From contig NW_020167530.1 of NCBI RefSeq assembly GCF_001641265.1, positions 1-64,000 on the forward strand: 64,000 nt of DNA. The letters run 5' to 3'. This document shows, one piece after another, positions 31,825 to 43,249 of this stretch. The translations under genes were made by a program, and so were the position numbers. How positions within the stretch are numbered: position 1 is the stretch's first letter; each line of letters starts with the position of its first letter. This DNA comes from Pseudogymnoascus destructans. Lineage: Eukaryota > Ascomycota > Leotiomycetes > Thelebolales > Thelebolaceae. The notes under the pieces were generated by a model, which did not search any database, was not told where the DNA came from, and saw nothing but the letters and a program-made list of their open reading frames with translations.

Positions 31825-32260
31825 GGGTAATGCCCTGTAGATAATTAAACTGCATATAATGTATAGACGATTGAATGCCAATATATATACCATCGTTGAG
31901 TGTAAATATCGATTCAAATTGGCAGGAGCAAAGCACCAGCCAACCACAATTAAATTTCTATGAGCATGTAAAATCAATCCAATACCACATAGGACTACAT
32001 GTACAGTGTATGCGTACACTGTCGTGATGTTCACTCCCGTGAAGCTCTCAGCTCCATGTTCCTCACCAAAATCTAAAAATAGGCAGCTCCACCCACTTCC
32101 CCTTTCGACCCTTAGCGAACAGACGACGTCCTCGCATCGCTGTAGAATCAACACCATCACTTTCATCTCCATCGCTGTCACTCATTACGCAGCGTGAAGA
32201 GCCTCTCCTTAATACACTCACTCTGCTCACAGATTGAGCTCACATTCATTTCAATTGACA
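31825..32260. other. Intergenic region upstream of the GH17 gene
   Basis: No gene seen. The last 120 bases before the ATG are pyrimidine-rich (CATCACTTTCATCTCCATCG), as in many fungal leaders of highly expressed secreted proteins. Confidence 0.4.
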
Positions 32261-33264
32261 ATGCGTTTCTCCACCATCATTCCTCTGGCCCTGGCCGCCG
32301 CTCCAGCCGTCGTCTCGGCCGCTGGCAGCCTGGGCTTCGCCCTCGGTGACAAGAAGAGCGACGGCAGCTGCAAGTTCCAAGCCGACTGGGCAGCCGACCT
32401 CAAGGCAATCAGCACTGTCAAGAGCAGCAAGATTGTTCGCACCTACTCGGCTTCCGAGTGCAACACTGCCAAGGAGATTCTCCCTGCCGCGAAGGCTGCT
32501 GGGTTCAAGGTCATCCTGGGTGTCTGGTATGCTATTGACGATCTCTGGGCTTCTATTCCAACTAACGATACAGGCCCGATTACGACGATTCCCTGGCAAA
32601 GGATGAGGCTGCCCTCATCAAGTACACTCCCGACTACAAGGACCAGGTCTACGCCATCACCGTTGGATCCGAGACGCTCTATCGCGGCAACTTCACTGGC
32701 CCAGAACTCTTGCAGAGAATCAACAAGATCAAAAAGGCCATCCCCGGCTTCAAGGTCGGAACCGCCGACAGCTGGAACAAATACCAGGACGGAACTGCCG
32801 ATGCCCTGATCACCGGTGGTGTCGATATCCTCCTCGCCAACGGCTTCTCGTACTGGCAAGGACAGACCGATAGCAACGCCACTGCCAGCTTCTTTGACGA
32901 CATCATGCAGGCATTCGGACACATCCAGCATGTCTCTGGCAAGGTTGATGGCGGCATTGAGCTCTGGGTTGGCGAGACTGGTGAGTGATTACGTTGTAGT
33001 CATCGACATATCTAACAAAACACAGGATGGCCCACCGATGGATCCAAGTACCAAGCTGCTGTTCCCAGCCTTGAGGGCGCCAAGAACTATTGGAAGAAGG
33101 CCATCTGCGGCATCACCGCGTGGGGCGTCAACGTCTTCTACTTCGAGGCCTTCGATGAGCCATGGAAGCCAAAGAGCATTGGCCAGGACGGATCGGTTGC
33201 CGACGAGACGCACTGGGGAGCATGGAACGCTGACCGCACCCCCAAGTTCTCCATGGAGTGTTAA
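32261..33264 (+). CDS. Secreted GH17 glucan 1,3-beta-glucosidase/transglycosylase
   Basis: The exons are 32261-32526, 32574-32980 and 33026-33264 (introns 47 and 45 nt), giving 303 residues. A signal peptide is clear (MRFSTIIPLALAAAPAVVSA). The TIM-barrel has the GH17 acid/base Glu in AITVGSETLYR and the nucleophile Glu in ELWVGETGWPTDG. The second intron splits the Gly codon just after the nucleophile motif. The size and lack of a Ser/Thr-rich tail or GPI signal resemble yeast Bgl2/Scw4-type cell-wall enzymes that act on beta-1,3-glucan. The protein is probably secreted to the wall. No neighbouring gene is functionally linked. Confidence 0.94.
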
Positions 33265-34969
33265 GCGATAGATGGGACCGGAGAGGATATCATAGACCCG
33301 CGTTTGTACAATTACTATATCTAGATGGAGGGCACACTGGTGGGATGTCGTAGAAGGAAATACACTGTTTTGCAATGTCGTCTCATGTTCTACAATATCC
33401 TCAGGCCTTTGTTTTCCCGTTTGCTCCGTATATATACCCATTTTTGGCAATATCCTCTGGTAGCATTTGTTTCCTCCATACTACATCCCGAACCATAATG
33501 ACGCGACGCGACGGACGCGAGTTCAACACTGGACCCTTCCCCTTCCCCACATTCCGCCGCGACAGGTACAGGGACTCATGTGACCCGGACACGTCAATGA
33601 AAAAAATTCTACTCAGTGCTACAGTGCTACAGTGCATCTCATCTCGAACAGCTTCATCACTTATAATCCCCAGAATCTGCAATAAATCGCAGTAATTCAC
33701 CATGTCTTTTTGCATTTTACTGTAATTTCGAGACTCATTTAACAAGCGCGCCCTCCGTGGCCCTTGCCAGAAAACGTGGATCTAGTACTGTACTATACTA
33801 CAATTATTTACAGATGCAAAATTATAATTTACAAATGCCCAATCTTTGACTTCATGTCGCTCTTTCGCTCCTTCTGTCCCCCCGGCTCATACAGATCGGC
33901 GACACTCGTCCGGCTTGATTCAACCCCATCATCCGAGATGCTTGTTCATCAGATGTGCCTGTCTTGTTCCTCAGGTCGGACGGGTTTGAGTTTGACAGAC
34001 GTGATGATCCAGTGATGTTCGATTGGAGAGAATAGGCGAGTGTCAGCTGGTCCGTCCGCCTATTCTGCTGTCGGCGTTAGGGTGTTAAAACTAAAAGCCA
34101 CGGGGTAGTGAGGGTTGTCCATACCGCCTTATGATAATCCGAGAAATAATTCATGTGGAATAGCTCGTTTCAGAGGGTATCTTGGAAGCCGAAGCCCCCT
34201 CTGCACGCTAATCTTGCATCTTCGGCTGGCCCGTTTCTGAATTTGTCGCCAAGAGGTAATTATAATGCATTGTACGCATTATATAGCAAAGTATAGCAGC
34301 CAGTTTATTAACTGTATGAATTACGATGCATTGCCATTCTTACGTATAGAAGGGACCGTGTACCGTGGGAACCATCGCATAATACTCACGTGATATTGAT
34401 GTTGGCTTTAATTCGTCTGGAGATACGGGGTGCCTCATAGAACAAATCAGCCGAATGGTCAAACAAGTTGCCCCTGCACGGGTAGCACAAGGACCCGGGG
34501 AGGGCGGCGAGCTCGTAGCTCAAGGATGACCGATGGTTGCCTTCAGCCAAGGGAACTGAAGCGACCTTGGAGAGAAGACCCGACATAGGCCCTCGGAGGT
34601 CTTGAGAGCAGTCATATCTCAGGGGGGAAAGCCCAACAAGGAGTCTGACAGCGGAAAAGCACGGCGTCAAACAGGCCATGTCGGGGAACCATGTTCCCCT
34701 GATGTGCTACAGGCCTAAGTAAAGCTTAAGATATTGGCATCCAGTCTGCGGACCTGCTCTACTGGCCCCGCAGGGCCCATTCAGTAGTGGCCATGGCGCT
34801 CAACAGTGGCTGTGGCTGCGGCTTGGACCTGTTATGCGACCATATGGGGCATTGGCATTGCTTGGTGGAGACCATCTCCTGGATCAATAATAATGGAAAC
34901 GGCCAAGGTTTTCTCTCTGCGGTAGTCACCGATGGGCTTCCAGAGGGATTCTACAGGCTCTGCACTGTG
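33265..34969. other. Long intergenic stretch, no supported gene
   Basis: Small ORFs on both strands (for example minus 33401-33745 and 34386-34679) have no domain or intron support. The region around 34790-34960 may contain 5' exons of the Gly/Asn-rich gene that follows, but I could not resolve them. Confidence 0.4.
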
Positions 34970-35650
34970 AGCTCATCCGCCAACCATCAGCCTGTACTTA
35001 TGCCTGTAGCCAACGTGGTGCTCAAGATGATTGCACCAAGTTCCAGGTCAAGGCGGGTGGCAATGGAAGCAACGCAAACCAAGGTGGAAACGGCGGCAAT
35101 GCCAACACCGGAGGCAATGGAGGAAATGGAAACCAAGGAGGTAACGCAAATGGCAATGGTGGGGCCGCTGATACAACTTCCGCAGCTGACGCCGCTACTA
35201 TAACCGATGCCGCCGCTGCCACGACTACCACAGCTACAGGCAAAGGTGGCAAAGGTGGCAAGAGCCGTGGAGGAAAGGGGAACCAAAGCGGGAACACCAA
35301 TGGTAACACGAATGGTAACGGCAACGCGGTAGCTTCGTTAGTAGTCCACAACAATAAGGCTGCCACTACCGCTGCTAATGCCCCAGTCACCTCTAGCACC
35401 GCCATCGCAATGAACAACGGCGGTACGGAGTAATCTCGGTGGAGCAGCGCCGCCGGTGCTTCACAGTGGTGACTCCAAGCGACCCTTCTGCGTCAAGGGT
35501 AACACCTTCACGGACAAAGCCACGGCCGTGGCGCGCTCATGTAACATCCAGTTCAACGTGTGCGCCGATGCGATGAACGGTGGGAAGCTGCCCGGGACCA
35601 CAATGTTGGACTGCAATGCGCAGAAGCAAGCATGCGGCAAGCAGGCATAA
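34970..35650 (+). pseudogene. Gly/Asn-rich secreted-type protein with C-terminal Cys domain, frame broken
   Basis: An acceptor-like CTACAG ends at 34969. The frame that follows reads SACTYACSQRGAQDCTKF, then a Gly/Asn repeat region (GGNGGNAN-type, about 35047-35170), then Ala/Thr and Gly/Lys stretches, and ends at GGTE-stop near 35433. Another frame then gives PFCVKGNTFTDKATAVARSC and QFNVCADAMNGGK to the stop at 35648. This is a C-terminal Cys domain (CxxQxxxC type) common on fungal secreted proteins. The two parts clearly belong together, so a one-base shift at about 35420-35440 breaks the gene, or is a sequencing error. The 5' exons and any signal peptide were not found. Confidence 0.6.
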
Positions 35651-36294
35651 TGATTGGTTTGGAATGGGGTGTCTGTATTGGAGGTGATGCCTCGTTGTCT
35701 GTTTGTTTCCATTTCAGTAAGATGACTCGGGGGGTTTTTTTGGGGGGATTTTATCAATATATATATGGTGCCTATGATTATAAGTTGCTATATGTGATTC
35801 CTATAGTCTTTAGACGCGAAGAGAAGGTGGGGTTATCATGACGTTTTTGTTGATGGAAGGCCCGAAATATTGCGACCGCGCGCAAATCGTGCGGTGTGTT
35901 TGGTGACCGGACCTTTGGGCTTTTGCGCAACGGGCAGGAAAACTCGACAATACACTACAGTATATAGAATGAATAGATCAATTGAATTACTACACGACCT
36001 ACGGAGCCTACGTATTATTTATGTCTTTTCGGAGGGCCTACCCAAATGCCCTGAGTAACAGAAGGGTTTGGGCCTAAAATCCAATGCGCCGGAGTTCTGA
36101 GGCAATCTGCTCACGCCAAGCGCCAATCGGGGAGCCTGACGATTGCACTGGGGAAAAGCTCCCATTCTCTTTCCCTCAACAGTTTTTCGGCTAAGAAATC
36201 CTCGTCTACCCCCCCACACCCCACCAACATCTTTGACTAAAAAACAAATCTGTACTGTAGCACAATCACCAGGTGTCCCTATAGCTATTTTAAC
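35651..36294. other. Intergenic, no gene seen
   Basis: Contains homopolymer runs (T and G at about 35737-35750) and the upstream region of the dehydrogenase gene. No ORF has support. Confidence 0.4.
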
Positions 36295-37233
36295 ATGCCT
36301 ATCTCCAAAGTTATTCTCCTCACGGGCGCCTCGCGCGGAATTGGCCTCGCTGCCGCGAAATTCTTACTCCAAGAAGGACACCGGCTCGTGGTCGTAGCGC
36401 GTACCGCGGGGCCACTGGAGGAGTTGAAGGGCGGATTCCCAGGAAAGGTCGAGTTCGTTGTTGGGGATGCAACAGGGGAGGAGGTGAGTTCTTTGCCTCG
36501 CCAGTTAGGAACGAAGTTGGAACGCACAAGAACTGACATGGCATTGCCCGGCTTAGGTCCCCCAGAAGGCGGTATCCCTCGCGCTCAGCTCGTTCTCGCG
36601 ACTGGACGGCCTCATTCTTAACCATGGCACCCTCGAGCCAGTTGCTCGCATTGCCGATGCTACTGCCTCTGCCTGGCGCGCCGTCTTTGACACCAATGTC
36701 TTCAGCTGCGTCTCGTTTATACAGGCTGCCCTGCCGTCGTTGCGGGAGTCGGGCGGCCGCATCATCGTTGTCTCTTCTGGCGCAGCTACAAATTCGTACG
36801 CTGGATGGGGTGCATACGGCGCGACGAAAGCAGCCCTGAATCACCTTGTTGGCACGGTGGCGAGAGAGGAGGGGAGCAAGGGCGTTGTTGCTGTGGCGGT
36901 GAGGCCAGGGGTTGTCGATACGGAGATGCAGAGAGGGATTAGGGAAGTCCACGGGGCTGGGATGGACCAGGGGGATGTGGCACGGTTTAAGGGACTTAAG
37001 GAGGAGGGGGGTCTACTAAGGCCGGAGCAGCCTGGGAATGTGCTTGGGCGACTGGCGGTAGACGCGGAGAAAGAGCTTGGCGGGAAGTTTTTCAGGTACG
37101 TAGATTCATTTGTCACGGCAATGGTTTCTCAGACAGGCAGTTGCTCTGGAAAATTGATTTATTATGCTATGACTGAGCTAACGTATGTAGCTGGAATGCA
37201 CCTGAACTTGTCAAGTTCCAGGACAGGCAGTGA
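36295..37233 (+). CDS. Short-chain dehydrogenase/reductase
   Basis: The exons are 36295-36483, 36557-37095 and 37191-37233 (introns 73 and 95 nt), giving 256 residues. It is a classical SDR: cofactor motif TGASRGIG (residues 10-17), LILNHGT (NHG in place of NAG), the catalytic Ser in IIVVSSGAA, and YGATK with the catalytic Tyr and Lys. R34-type residues after VVVAR suggest NADPH preference, which is inference. The C-terminal exon (WNAPELVKFQDRQ) resembles fungal sepiapterin-reductase-like SDRs such as yeast Yir035c. The substrate is unknown. The gene stands alone with no cluster around it. Confidence 0.92.
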
Positions 37234-38275
37234 GGAGACTGTACAGAGAAATCACTTTGATATGTCAGCGGGTTCCAAGGATGTGGCAATAGAATAGACA
37301 TATATAGGGGGTTGGGCTTCAGTTGAAAGATGAAAAGTCTCGAAGTTTATCAGCATCAGACGAATGTCTTCAGCATTAGCATGGAATGTTACATCATAAG
37401 CCGAAAGAGAACGATGAAATATTGAATATTTACCTTGATGCTGTACTATGGTGGAGTGATTCAGCCTGACATGAGGCACTTTTGTATTGTCGTCATGGCC
37501 GCATGGAAACTGGACGGTATACCGCGCCAGCGCACTTGCAAACTGGCTAATGCCGTCTTTCGAATGGGATTTAACAGAGTCGACTCAAAACCTAATAATC
37601 TTTTGGCTAGTTAGCAAATGTATCCAGAAACACATATCAAGAAGCGAAGTAAGATAGATGTACGTTCAGACGGTCCGTTTGGTTAAGACAGGTTAATCAC
37701 CATCTAGAGCCGAAGCTCATGTAAGATAGGGGCGACACGAAATTTCATCAGAGTAAAAGGTAGGGTATTTGAGAGAAAGAGCTTACCAGTGATGGCCATT
37801 GAACCACAGTTCGTGTCCTGATGTTAGCTTGAAATGAAAGGTGTCATAGTAAAACAGATTCTTGCAAAGAGAACCCATTACGCTTGGAAAAGTGAGTGCT
37901 TGGGAGCGCAACTGGTGATTGTATTGATGAAGAAGAAGAAGAGAAAGAGAAAGGAAAAGAGAAAAAGAACAAAATATCAATAAGATTGTCGCGTAAAAAG
38001 CGGGAACTTCCGCCAAGCCTTTACCAGTTGTGCTAGCCGCAGCCTCGCGGGACTGAGACGCATCATTATGTTCGCGCGTGAGGCTACGACTCTTAAATTA
38101 ATTTCTCTCTATTCACAGCTCATGATCGACCTCTGAAGGAACTCATATCTTCTACAATCTTCTTTATTTTTGATCTTATTGCTCACACGTCTTTTACTTC
38201 ACCTCAGAAATCGTTGAAAGAACAATAAGGTGATTCGCGTCGATACGTGGGGAACAAAGTCTCATCTCTGCCGTA
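37234..38275. other. Intergenic, no supported gene
   Basis: A purine-rich GAAGAAGAAG tract lies at about 37925-37975. A 77-codon minus-strand ORF across it (37783-38016) looks hydrophobic only because the tract encodes Leu/Ser repeats. The end of the region is the promoter of the NC2-beta gene. Confidence 0.4.
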
Positions 38276-39480
38276 ATGTCGGACAGAGAATTTGGAGGTA
38301 TGCTTATTCTATTCTATGCATAGCAGACGAACGGCGTGGCACTGCGCTCGCGTCTCCTATTTACGTCAAATAGCGCCATGGGGTGGCGCTGGGGAATCGG
38401 AGACGCGGGTGATGAGCCGTTCCATTCGCGCGTTGCCCCTCCATCGCTCCTACCCTCTGTGTGTGATCTATGCTGACTCTGTCTTAGGAAACGATGATCT
38501 CTCTCTTCCCAAAGGTATAGCATAATACTTTCTTTATAATTGCGAATATTGCGGGCTCAGCTTGGGTCGAGAGTGCGATTATACGGTGAATATGGCGCGC
38601 CTCCAAACCAACACGCGACTGGCAATACTGGTCAACGAGATCCTGCCTCAGACCGAAGCCACCAACCCCACGAAAGGGCAGATCTCGGTACAAGAGGGAG
38701 ACAGCGTGTAAAAAAAAAGCCAAAGAAAACCCCACGGAGCATATCAAAGGACCCCAAACCACGGCCCCTAAGCAGACTTCAAGTGTCATGGTGTCACGTA
38801 TGCCCCGGGGAAGATTGCGTCGAGTCTCTCTGCAATTTAGACGTTGAACCTACCTTGGAAGACACCGTGCCTTGTGCCTCAACTGGGCTGAGCACAGGAA
38901 CCTTTCTTGATTTCGAAGTCACAGGACTTGGATCCTATGCTTTTCCGTCACTTCGACTGGTCGACACGCTTCATACTTCTGCTTTGAACGCTGGTTTAGA
39001 TGATTGTTGGAATTTTCTTATAGAACTACTGGTGGACGTTGGCTAACTTTTCGTTCATAGCAACCGTCCAGAAAATCGTAACTGAAATTCTTCCGCCCTC
39101 ATCAGGCGTTGCATTTGGGAAAGATGCTCGCGACCTTCTCATAGAATGCTGCGTCGAATTCATCACGCTCATCTCGTCAGAGGCGAACGAGATTTCAGAG
39201 AAAGAGGCCAAGAAGACCATCGCATGCGAACACATCACGAAGGCATTGGAACAGCTTGGATTTAGCGAGTATGTGGCCGACATTTTAGATGTGGCGAATG
39301 ATCACAAGGAGCAACTGAAGGTGGGTTCTAGGAGCCTCAAATTTCCCAGAGCACAATGCTGACAGTATTTAGGGCCGCGAGAAGAAGGCGAATAAACTTG
39401 AGCAGAGTGGACTCTCGACCGAGCAGCTGCTGGCAATGCAAGAGGCTGCATTCAAGGAGGCGGCTGAGAGACACGGCTGA
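38276..39480 (+). CDS. NCB2: NC2-beta (Dr1) histone-fold transcription repressor subunit
   Basis: The exons are 38276-38297, 38488-38514, 39061-39320 and 39373-39480, encoding 138 residues (MSDREFGGNDDLSLPKATVQ...). The histone fold covers KIVTEILPPSSGVAFGKDAR, the helix LLIECCVEFITLISSEANE, and EHITKALEQLGFSEYV. The C-terminal Gln/Ala helix (STEQLLAMQEAAFKEAAERH) is typical of Dr1. With NC2-alpha it binds TBP on the TATA box and blocks TFIIA/TFIIB recruitment. The first two exons are tiny (22 and 27 nt), and intron 2 is 546 nt, unusually long for this group. All four splice junctions keep phase. This is a single-copy core gene. Confidence 0.94.
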
Positions 39481-40029
39481 CCTGGATGTACAAAAATATG
39501 TCGTTGCATTATCAGGCGTTGTTGGCGTTGTTTGGTTTATAGCAATGGAGAACGGGAATGGTATGGGCATGGTGAACGGGAACTTTCTGTGGTGGTTATG
39601 GCACTGGATTGCCATTTTAGCAGTTTCATAAGAATCACCTCTGGTAGCATCGAATACAGCCACCTGACAGCGATCAATTCCGAGACTTGTTCCACGTTCA
39701 TGCTTCGCCTTCTGTTATAAATTAATTTCCAACTATTTTTGCCCTCCGTAATCGAGGTTGATATTGAATATCACGCAAATAACGATATACCTATAATTTA
39801 ATGCACACGCCTATTTAAAGCCCTCCACCAGCTTTTTTATATAGTTTCTCTGAGCATAACCCTAACCACTAAGTTACCCTTTGCTGTGATATTGATGCCG
39901 TAGCTCCGATAACTACCCTGCAATCCTCGGCCCGAGCCCGTGCACCATACCGACGTCATAAATTATTCCACGACGGATGTGCTCCAGAAACATTGGGCTT
40001 CTTTCCATCACAATCACAGACAACACAAA
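39481..40029. other. Intergenic between NC2-beta and the enoyl reductase
   Basis: No gene. A short telomere-like ATAACCCTAACC sits at about 39857, the kind of site that can bind Myb-type telomere or ribosomal-gene factors, though one copy is weak evidence. Confidence 0.4.
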
Positions 40030-41302
40030 ATGCCGCCTATATCCGTCCGGCCAGCTTTTGCAAGCAGTGTTCGTGCTCTCACACAAAATGCCACCCCACG
40101 GGTTTCTCAACTGACACCTCGCGTGTCCCAACCCATCACGCGGCGCTTCAAGTCTGGACCATACGGATACACCCAAGCTAAAGCGCTCGTCTACAGCCAA
40201 AACGGCGAGCCCTGCGATGTTCTCTTGTGCGCACCCCTTCATCTACCAAATTAGCGCCCAGCTAACCCATCCAAGCCTGCACACGCATTCGATCTCCCCC
40301 TCCCTGCCCTCCAACGCGCTCCTCCTCCGCAGTCTCGCCGCCCCCATCAACCCCGCGGACATAAACCAGATTCAGGGCGTGTACCCCTCGCGCCCGCCCT
40401 TCACGGCGCTCCTCGGAACTGCCGTTCCCTCCGCCATCGCTGGCAACGAGGCATGTTTCGAGGTCATGCGCGTCGGGTCCGCGGTGAAGGAGTTTGCGCC
40501 GGGAGACTGGGCGATTGCGCGCGCGCCGTGTCTTGGGACGTGGGTGACGCATGTTGAGGCGCAGGAGGATGCTCTGCTGCGCGTTGAGAAGGAGGGTCTG
40601 ACGCCTGTGCAGGTCGGGACGGTGGGGGTGAACCCGACCACGGCATATAGGATGTTGAAAGATTTTGAGAATGTGGGAGAAGGGGAGTGGTTCATTCAAA
40701 ATGGGGCGAATAGCGGGGTTGGACGGGCGGCGATACAGTTGGGGAGGTTGTGGGGGATGAAGAGCATTAATATTATCCGTGAGCGCGGAACGGAGGAGGA
40801 GACGGAGGCGATGAGGAACGAGTTGAGAGGGTTGGGGGCCACGCACGTGGTTACAGAAGGGGAGCTGATGGCGCGTGGCTTTTCAGAGCAGGTCAAGGAG
40901 TGGACGGTTGGTGGACGCCAGAAGGTGAAGCTGGGCCTCAATTGCGTCGGGGGCAAGCCGACATCGGCGATGGTGAAGTGCCTGAGTGATGGTGGGCACC
41001 TGGTGACATATGGCGGGATGGCAAAGGCGCCACTGCAGGTGCCAACTGCGGCGCTGATATTCAAAGATGTCAAGTTCAGCGGGTTCTGGGTTAGCCGCTG
41101 GAGCGAGAAGAACTTGGATGAAAAGCGCCGGACGGTGGGGGAGATTCTGGAGCTTACCCGCGCGGGGATGTTCGCCGATGTGCCAGTGCAGAAGGTGCAG
41201 TGGGACTGGGACACCAAGGAAAAGACGTTGAAGGAGGCTGTGACGGGGACGCTGCAGGGGTTTAGGAAGGGGAAGGGTGTGTTTGTGTTTGGTGATACTT
41301 GA
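40030..41302 (+). CDS. ETR1: Mitochondrial 2-enoyl thioester (enoyl-ACP) reductase
   Basis: Exon 1 is 40030-40218 and exon 2 is 40262-41302, with a short intron of about 43 nt whose donor (GTTCTC) is weak. The product is about 409 residues. The N-terminus is Arg/Ser-rich and lacks acidic residues over the first 40 positions, fitting a mitochondrial targeting peptide. INPADINQIQGVYPSRPPF contains the conserved catalytic Tyr of the Etr1/MECR family, and NGANSGVGRAAIQLG is the NADPH-binding loop. FSGFWVSRW near the end is also typical. The enzyme completes mitochondrial type II fatty acid synthesis, needed for lipoate supply. Confidence 0.93.
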
Positions 41303-41667
41303 GGGCTGATGCAGAGCAAGATAGACTTGCGCATTGTAGTGTAAAAACTTTATGACCATAAAGCAGAGAGTGAAAGGCTATCTTTGCAGGGAATAATCTA
41401 ACCAAAATATATATCCCATCAGGAGCTATCCTGGGAATATAGTTTCCTAACCATGCGTATTGTTTTGGTCAGGCCCTGACAAAAAAATGCAATTCCCGGC
41501 AACAAATGGGCGCCAATCCAATTCCCAAAACTAGACACATCGAACAAAAGGGTATAAGACCACAAATTTACCGAATCCTCCTCCTTAATCCACCCATCTC
41601 CCATCTCCCATTATGGCCTGCTCAGGCTAACTGCCTCCTCAACCAACACACCCAGCGCTCCCTCCCC
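41303..41667. other. Intergenic between convergent genes
   Basis: The enoyl reductase (plus) and the small unknown gene (minus) converge here. No other gene is seen; terminators of both genes must lie in this stretch. Confidence 0.4.
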
Positions 41668-42237
41668 TCATTTGATATTCTTGAACATATCCCCATCCAA
41701 CCCCTCCTGCTCGCCACTCTTAACACCCAGCGCGCTGATCTCCGGCAAGCTCGGTGCAGCCGGTTCGTCCTTCTCCCTGCGGTCCTCATACACAACGCTG
41801 GTGCGTTTCCTCTCGCGCTCCTCTCTGTCTCCCACAAAACGGCGCCACCATCTCCCGCTGCGCTTCTGTCCGCTTGTCGGTGCCATGCTAAGACTGCTCA
41901 ACGGACGCGCAGGCGGCGCACCCTCATCCGGCACGAAGCCATTGAGGCTGCGCCGTGACAGGAAACGGCGGATGCTACCTGGGCGGCGCGGAGAGGTCAT
42001 GCTCATGGGCGTAAGGAGGCCATTTGTGGGCGAACCTGGCTCGCGGCCGCGCGATTGCTCGCCCTCTGGCTTTGAGGTGGTGGAGATGGCGGAGGGCGCT
42101 TTAGGGGGTGGCGGGGGCGCCTTGGCGATGGGGGAGTCCGGCGGAGGAGGGATGTCGGTGCCTGCTGTCAGGGAGTCGAGGGGTGCGAGGACGGGAAGCT
42201 CGAATTTGCGCGACGGGGTGGTGGTGGTGGCAGTCAT
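41668..42237 (-). CDS. Small Pro/Arg-rich protein, function unknown
   Basis: A single uninterrupted frame encodes 189 residues from the ATG at 42237. It has a Pro-rich segment (PIAKAPPPPPKAPSA), a basic Ser/Arg segment (GSIRRFLSRRSLNGFVPDEG) and a second basic-aromatic segment (KRSGRWWRRFVGDREERERK). It has no signal peptide or membrane span and is probably mostly disordered, with basic patches that could bind membrane, RNA or partners. I recognise it only as the type of small conserved protein seen in Pezizomycotina. The composition differs from random antisense frames and the start is the first ATG. Confidence 0.65.
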   Translation of the reverse strand: MTATTTTPSRKFELPVLAPLDSLTAGTDIPPPPDSPIAKAPPPPPKAPSAISTTSKPEGEQSRGREPGSPTNGLLTPMSMTSPRRPGSIRRFLSRRSLNGFVPDEGAPPARPLSSLSMAPTSGQKRSGRWWRRFVGDREERERKRTSVVYEDRREKDEPAAPSLPEISALGVKSGEQEGLDGDMFKNIK

Positions 42238-43249
42238 TGTGGTGAGTGGTTGTTGTTGAAGGTTTGGGTGTGGGTTCTAGCTGTGTGGGTAGCTCTTATG
42301 CACTGTGATGTAAGGTTTCCGGAGGTACGGATGCAAGGGACAACGGTCGATATATAAGTTTCTCGAGAGGATCGCAAGCCTGACGGCGTTCGTTTACAGT
42401 TGCGGATTAGAAGGAGTTGGTCAATTGATCGGGTCTGCCTGTGCGAAGCCTGAGATCTCAACGGAAGTCACACGAAGATCTACTTGCATGCGAGCGTGAG
42501 ATGGTTGCACAATAACCGCGATGGCATTGAGGTAGAGAATAGCGGTATAACAGGGAGTATGAAGCGATTGTAAGAACTGTAAGAGAGCGCGACGCGCAAA
42601 ATAGTTATGCTCGTGTGTGAAGTGAAGATGATGGCTTGCCCGACAATAATGTAGACTTTTTGCCGTGAGTTAGTAATTATGTCCTGGTTATCCACGAGTA
42701 TCCACGACTTCTGGGCCTCCGTTGGCTCAATGGAGAAGAGCTTGTGTTGTGGCGAGCGAATTGGCCAATCAAAGTGGGGCGCCGTTGTGGATAAGGGGCA
42801 CCCGTTTGTCTGTTGAGTCCCCAAGAAACTTTGGCCTTTGGCTTACCAGGGCGACCAAGGTGAAAAATATCAAGTGTCCAATCGAGGGCATTCGCTTTGC
42901 AGGATATCCTTCCAGAATCATGAGAATCGTTCCCGCATAGGGGTGCTTTCCACGTTCCTTCGACTCGGGGTCTCAAAAAAATCTCAACACAATTCCAAGG
43001 GTTCAAAAACTCCTCGAGGCGCCTCCTATATCATAATAGGTATCCTGTTCACCCCGTGGTCCAGCCAGTCCATGCCTCCACGTCCAATATATAAAACAAA
43101 GCATCATCCATTATCCATTACTCATCATCCATCATCCATCATCCATATAGCGTGAAATCTCAACCTTCTAACATGCGAAACCTGCAAATGCCATAAATCA
43201 AAGATAAATCAAAAGGAGGAACCATATGTTCCGTACGCCATAGGCCCCA
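42238..43249. other. Intergenic, no gene seen
   Basis: Contains a simple CATCATCCAT-type microsatellite at about 43105-43150. No supported ORF. Confidence 0.4.

Noticed and set aside
37783..38016. 77-codon hydrophobic minus-strand ORF
   Set aside because: Hydrophobic run comes from translating a simple GAAGAAG tract.
38540..39046. 168-codon ORF between exons of NC2-beta
   Set aside because: Lies wholly within the long intron, with no domain; the splice phases across it are correct for NC2-beta.
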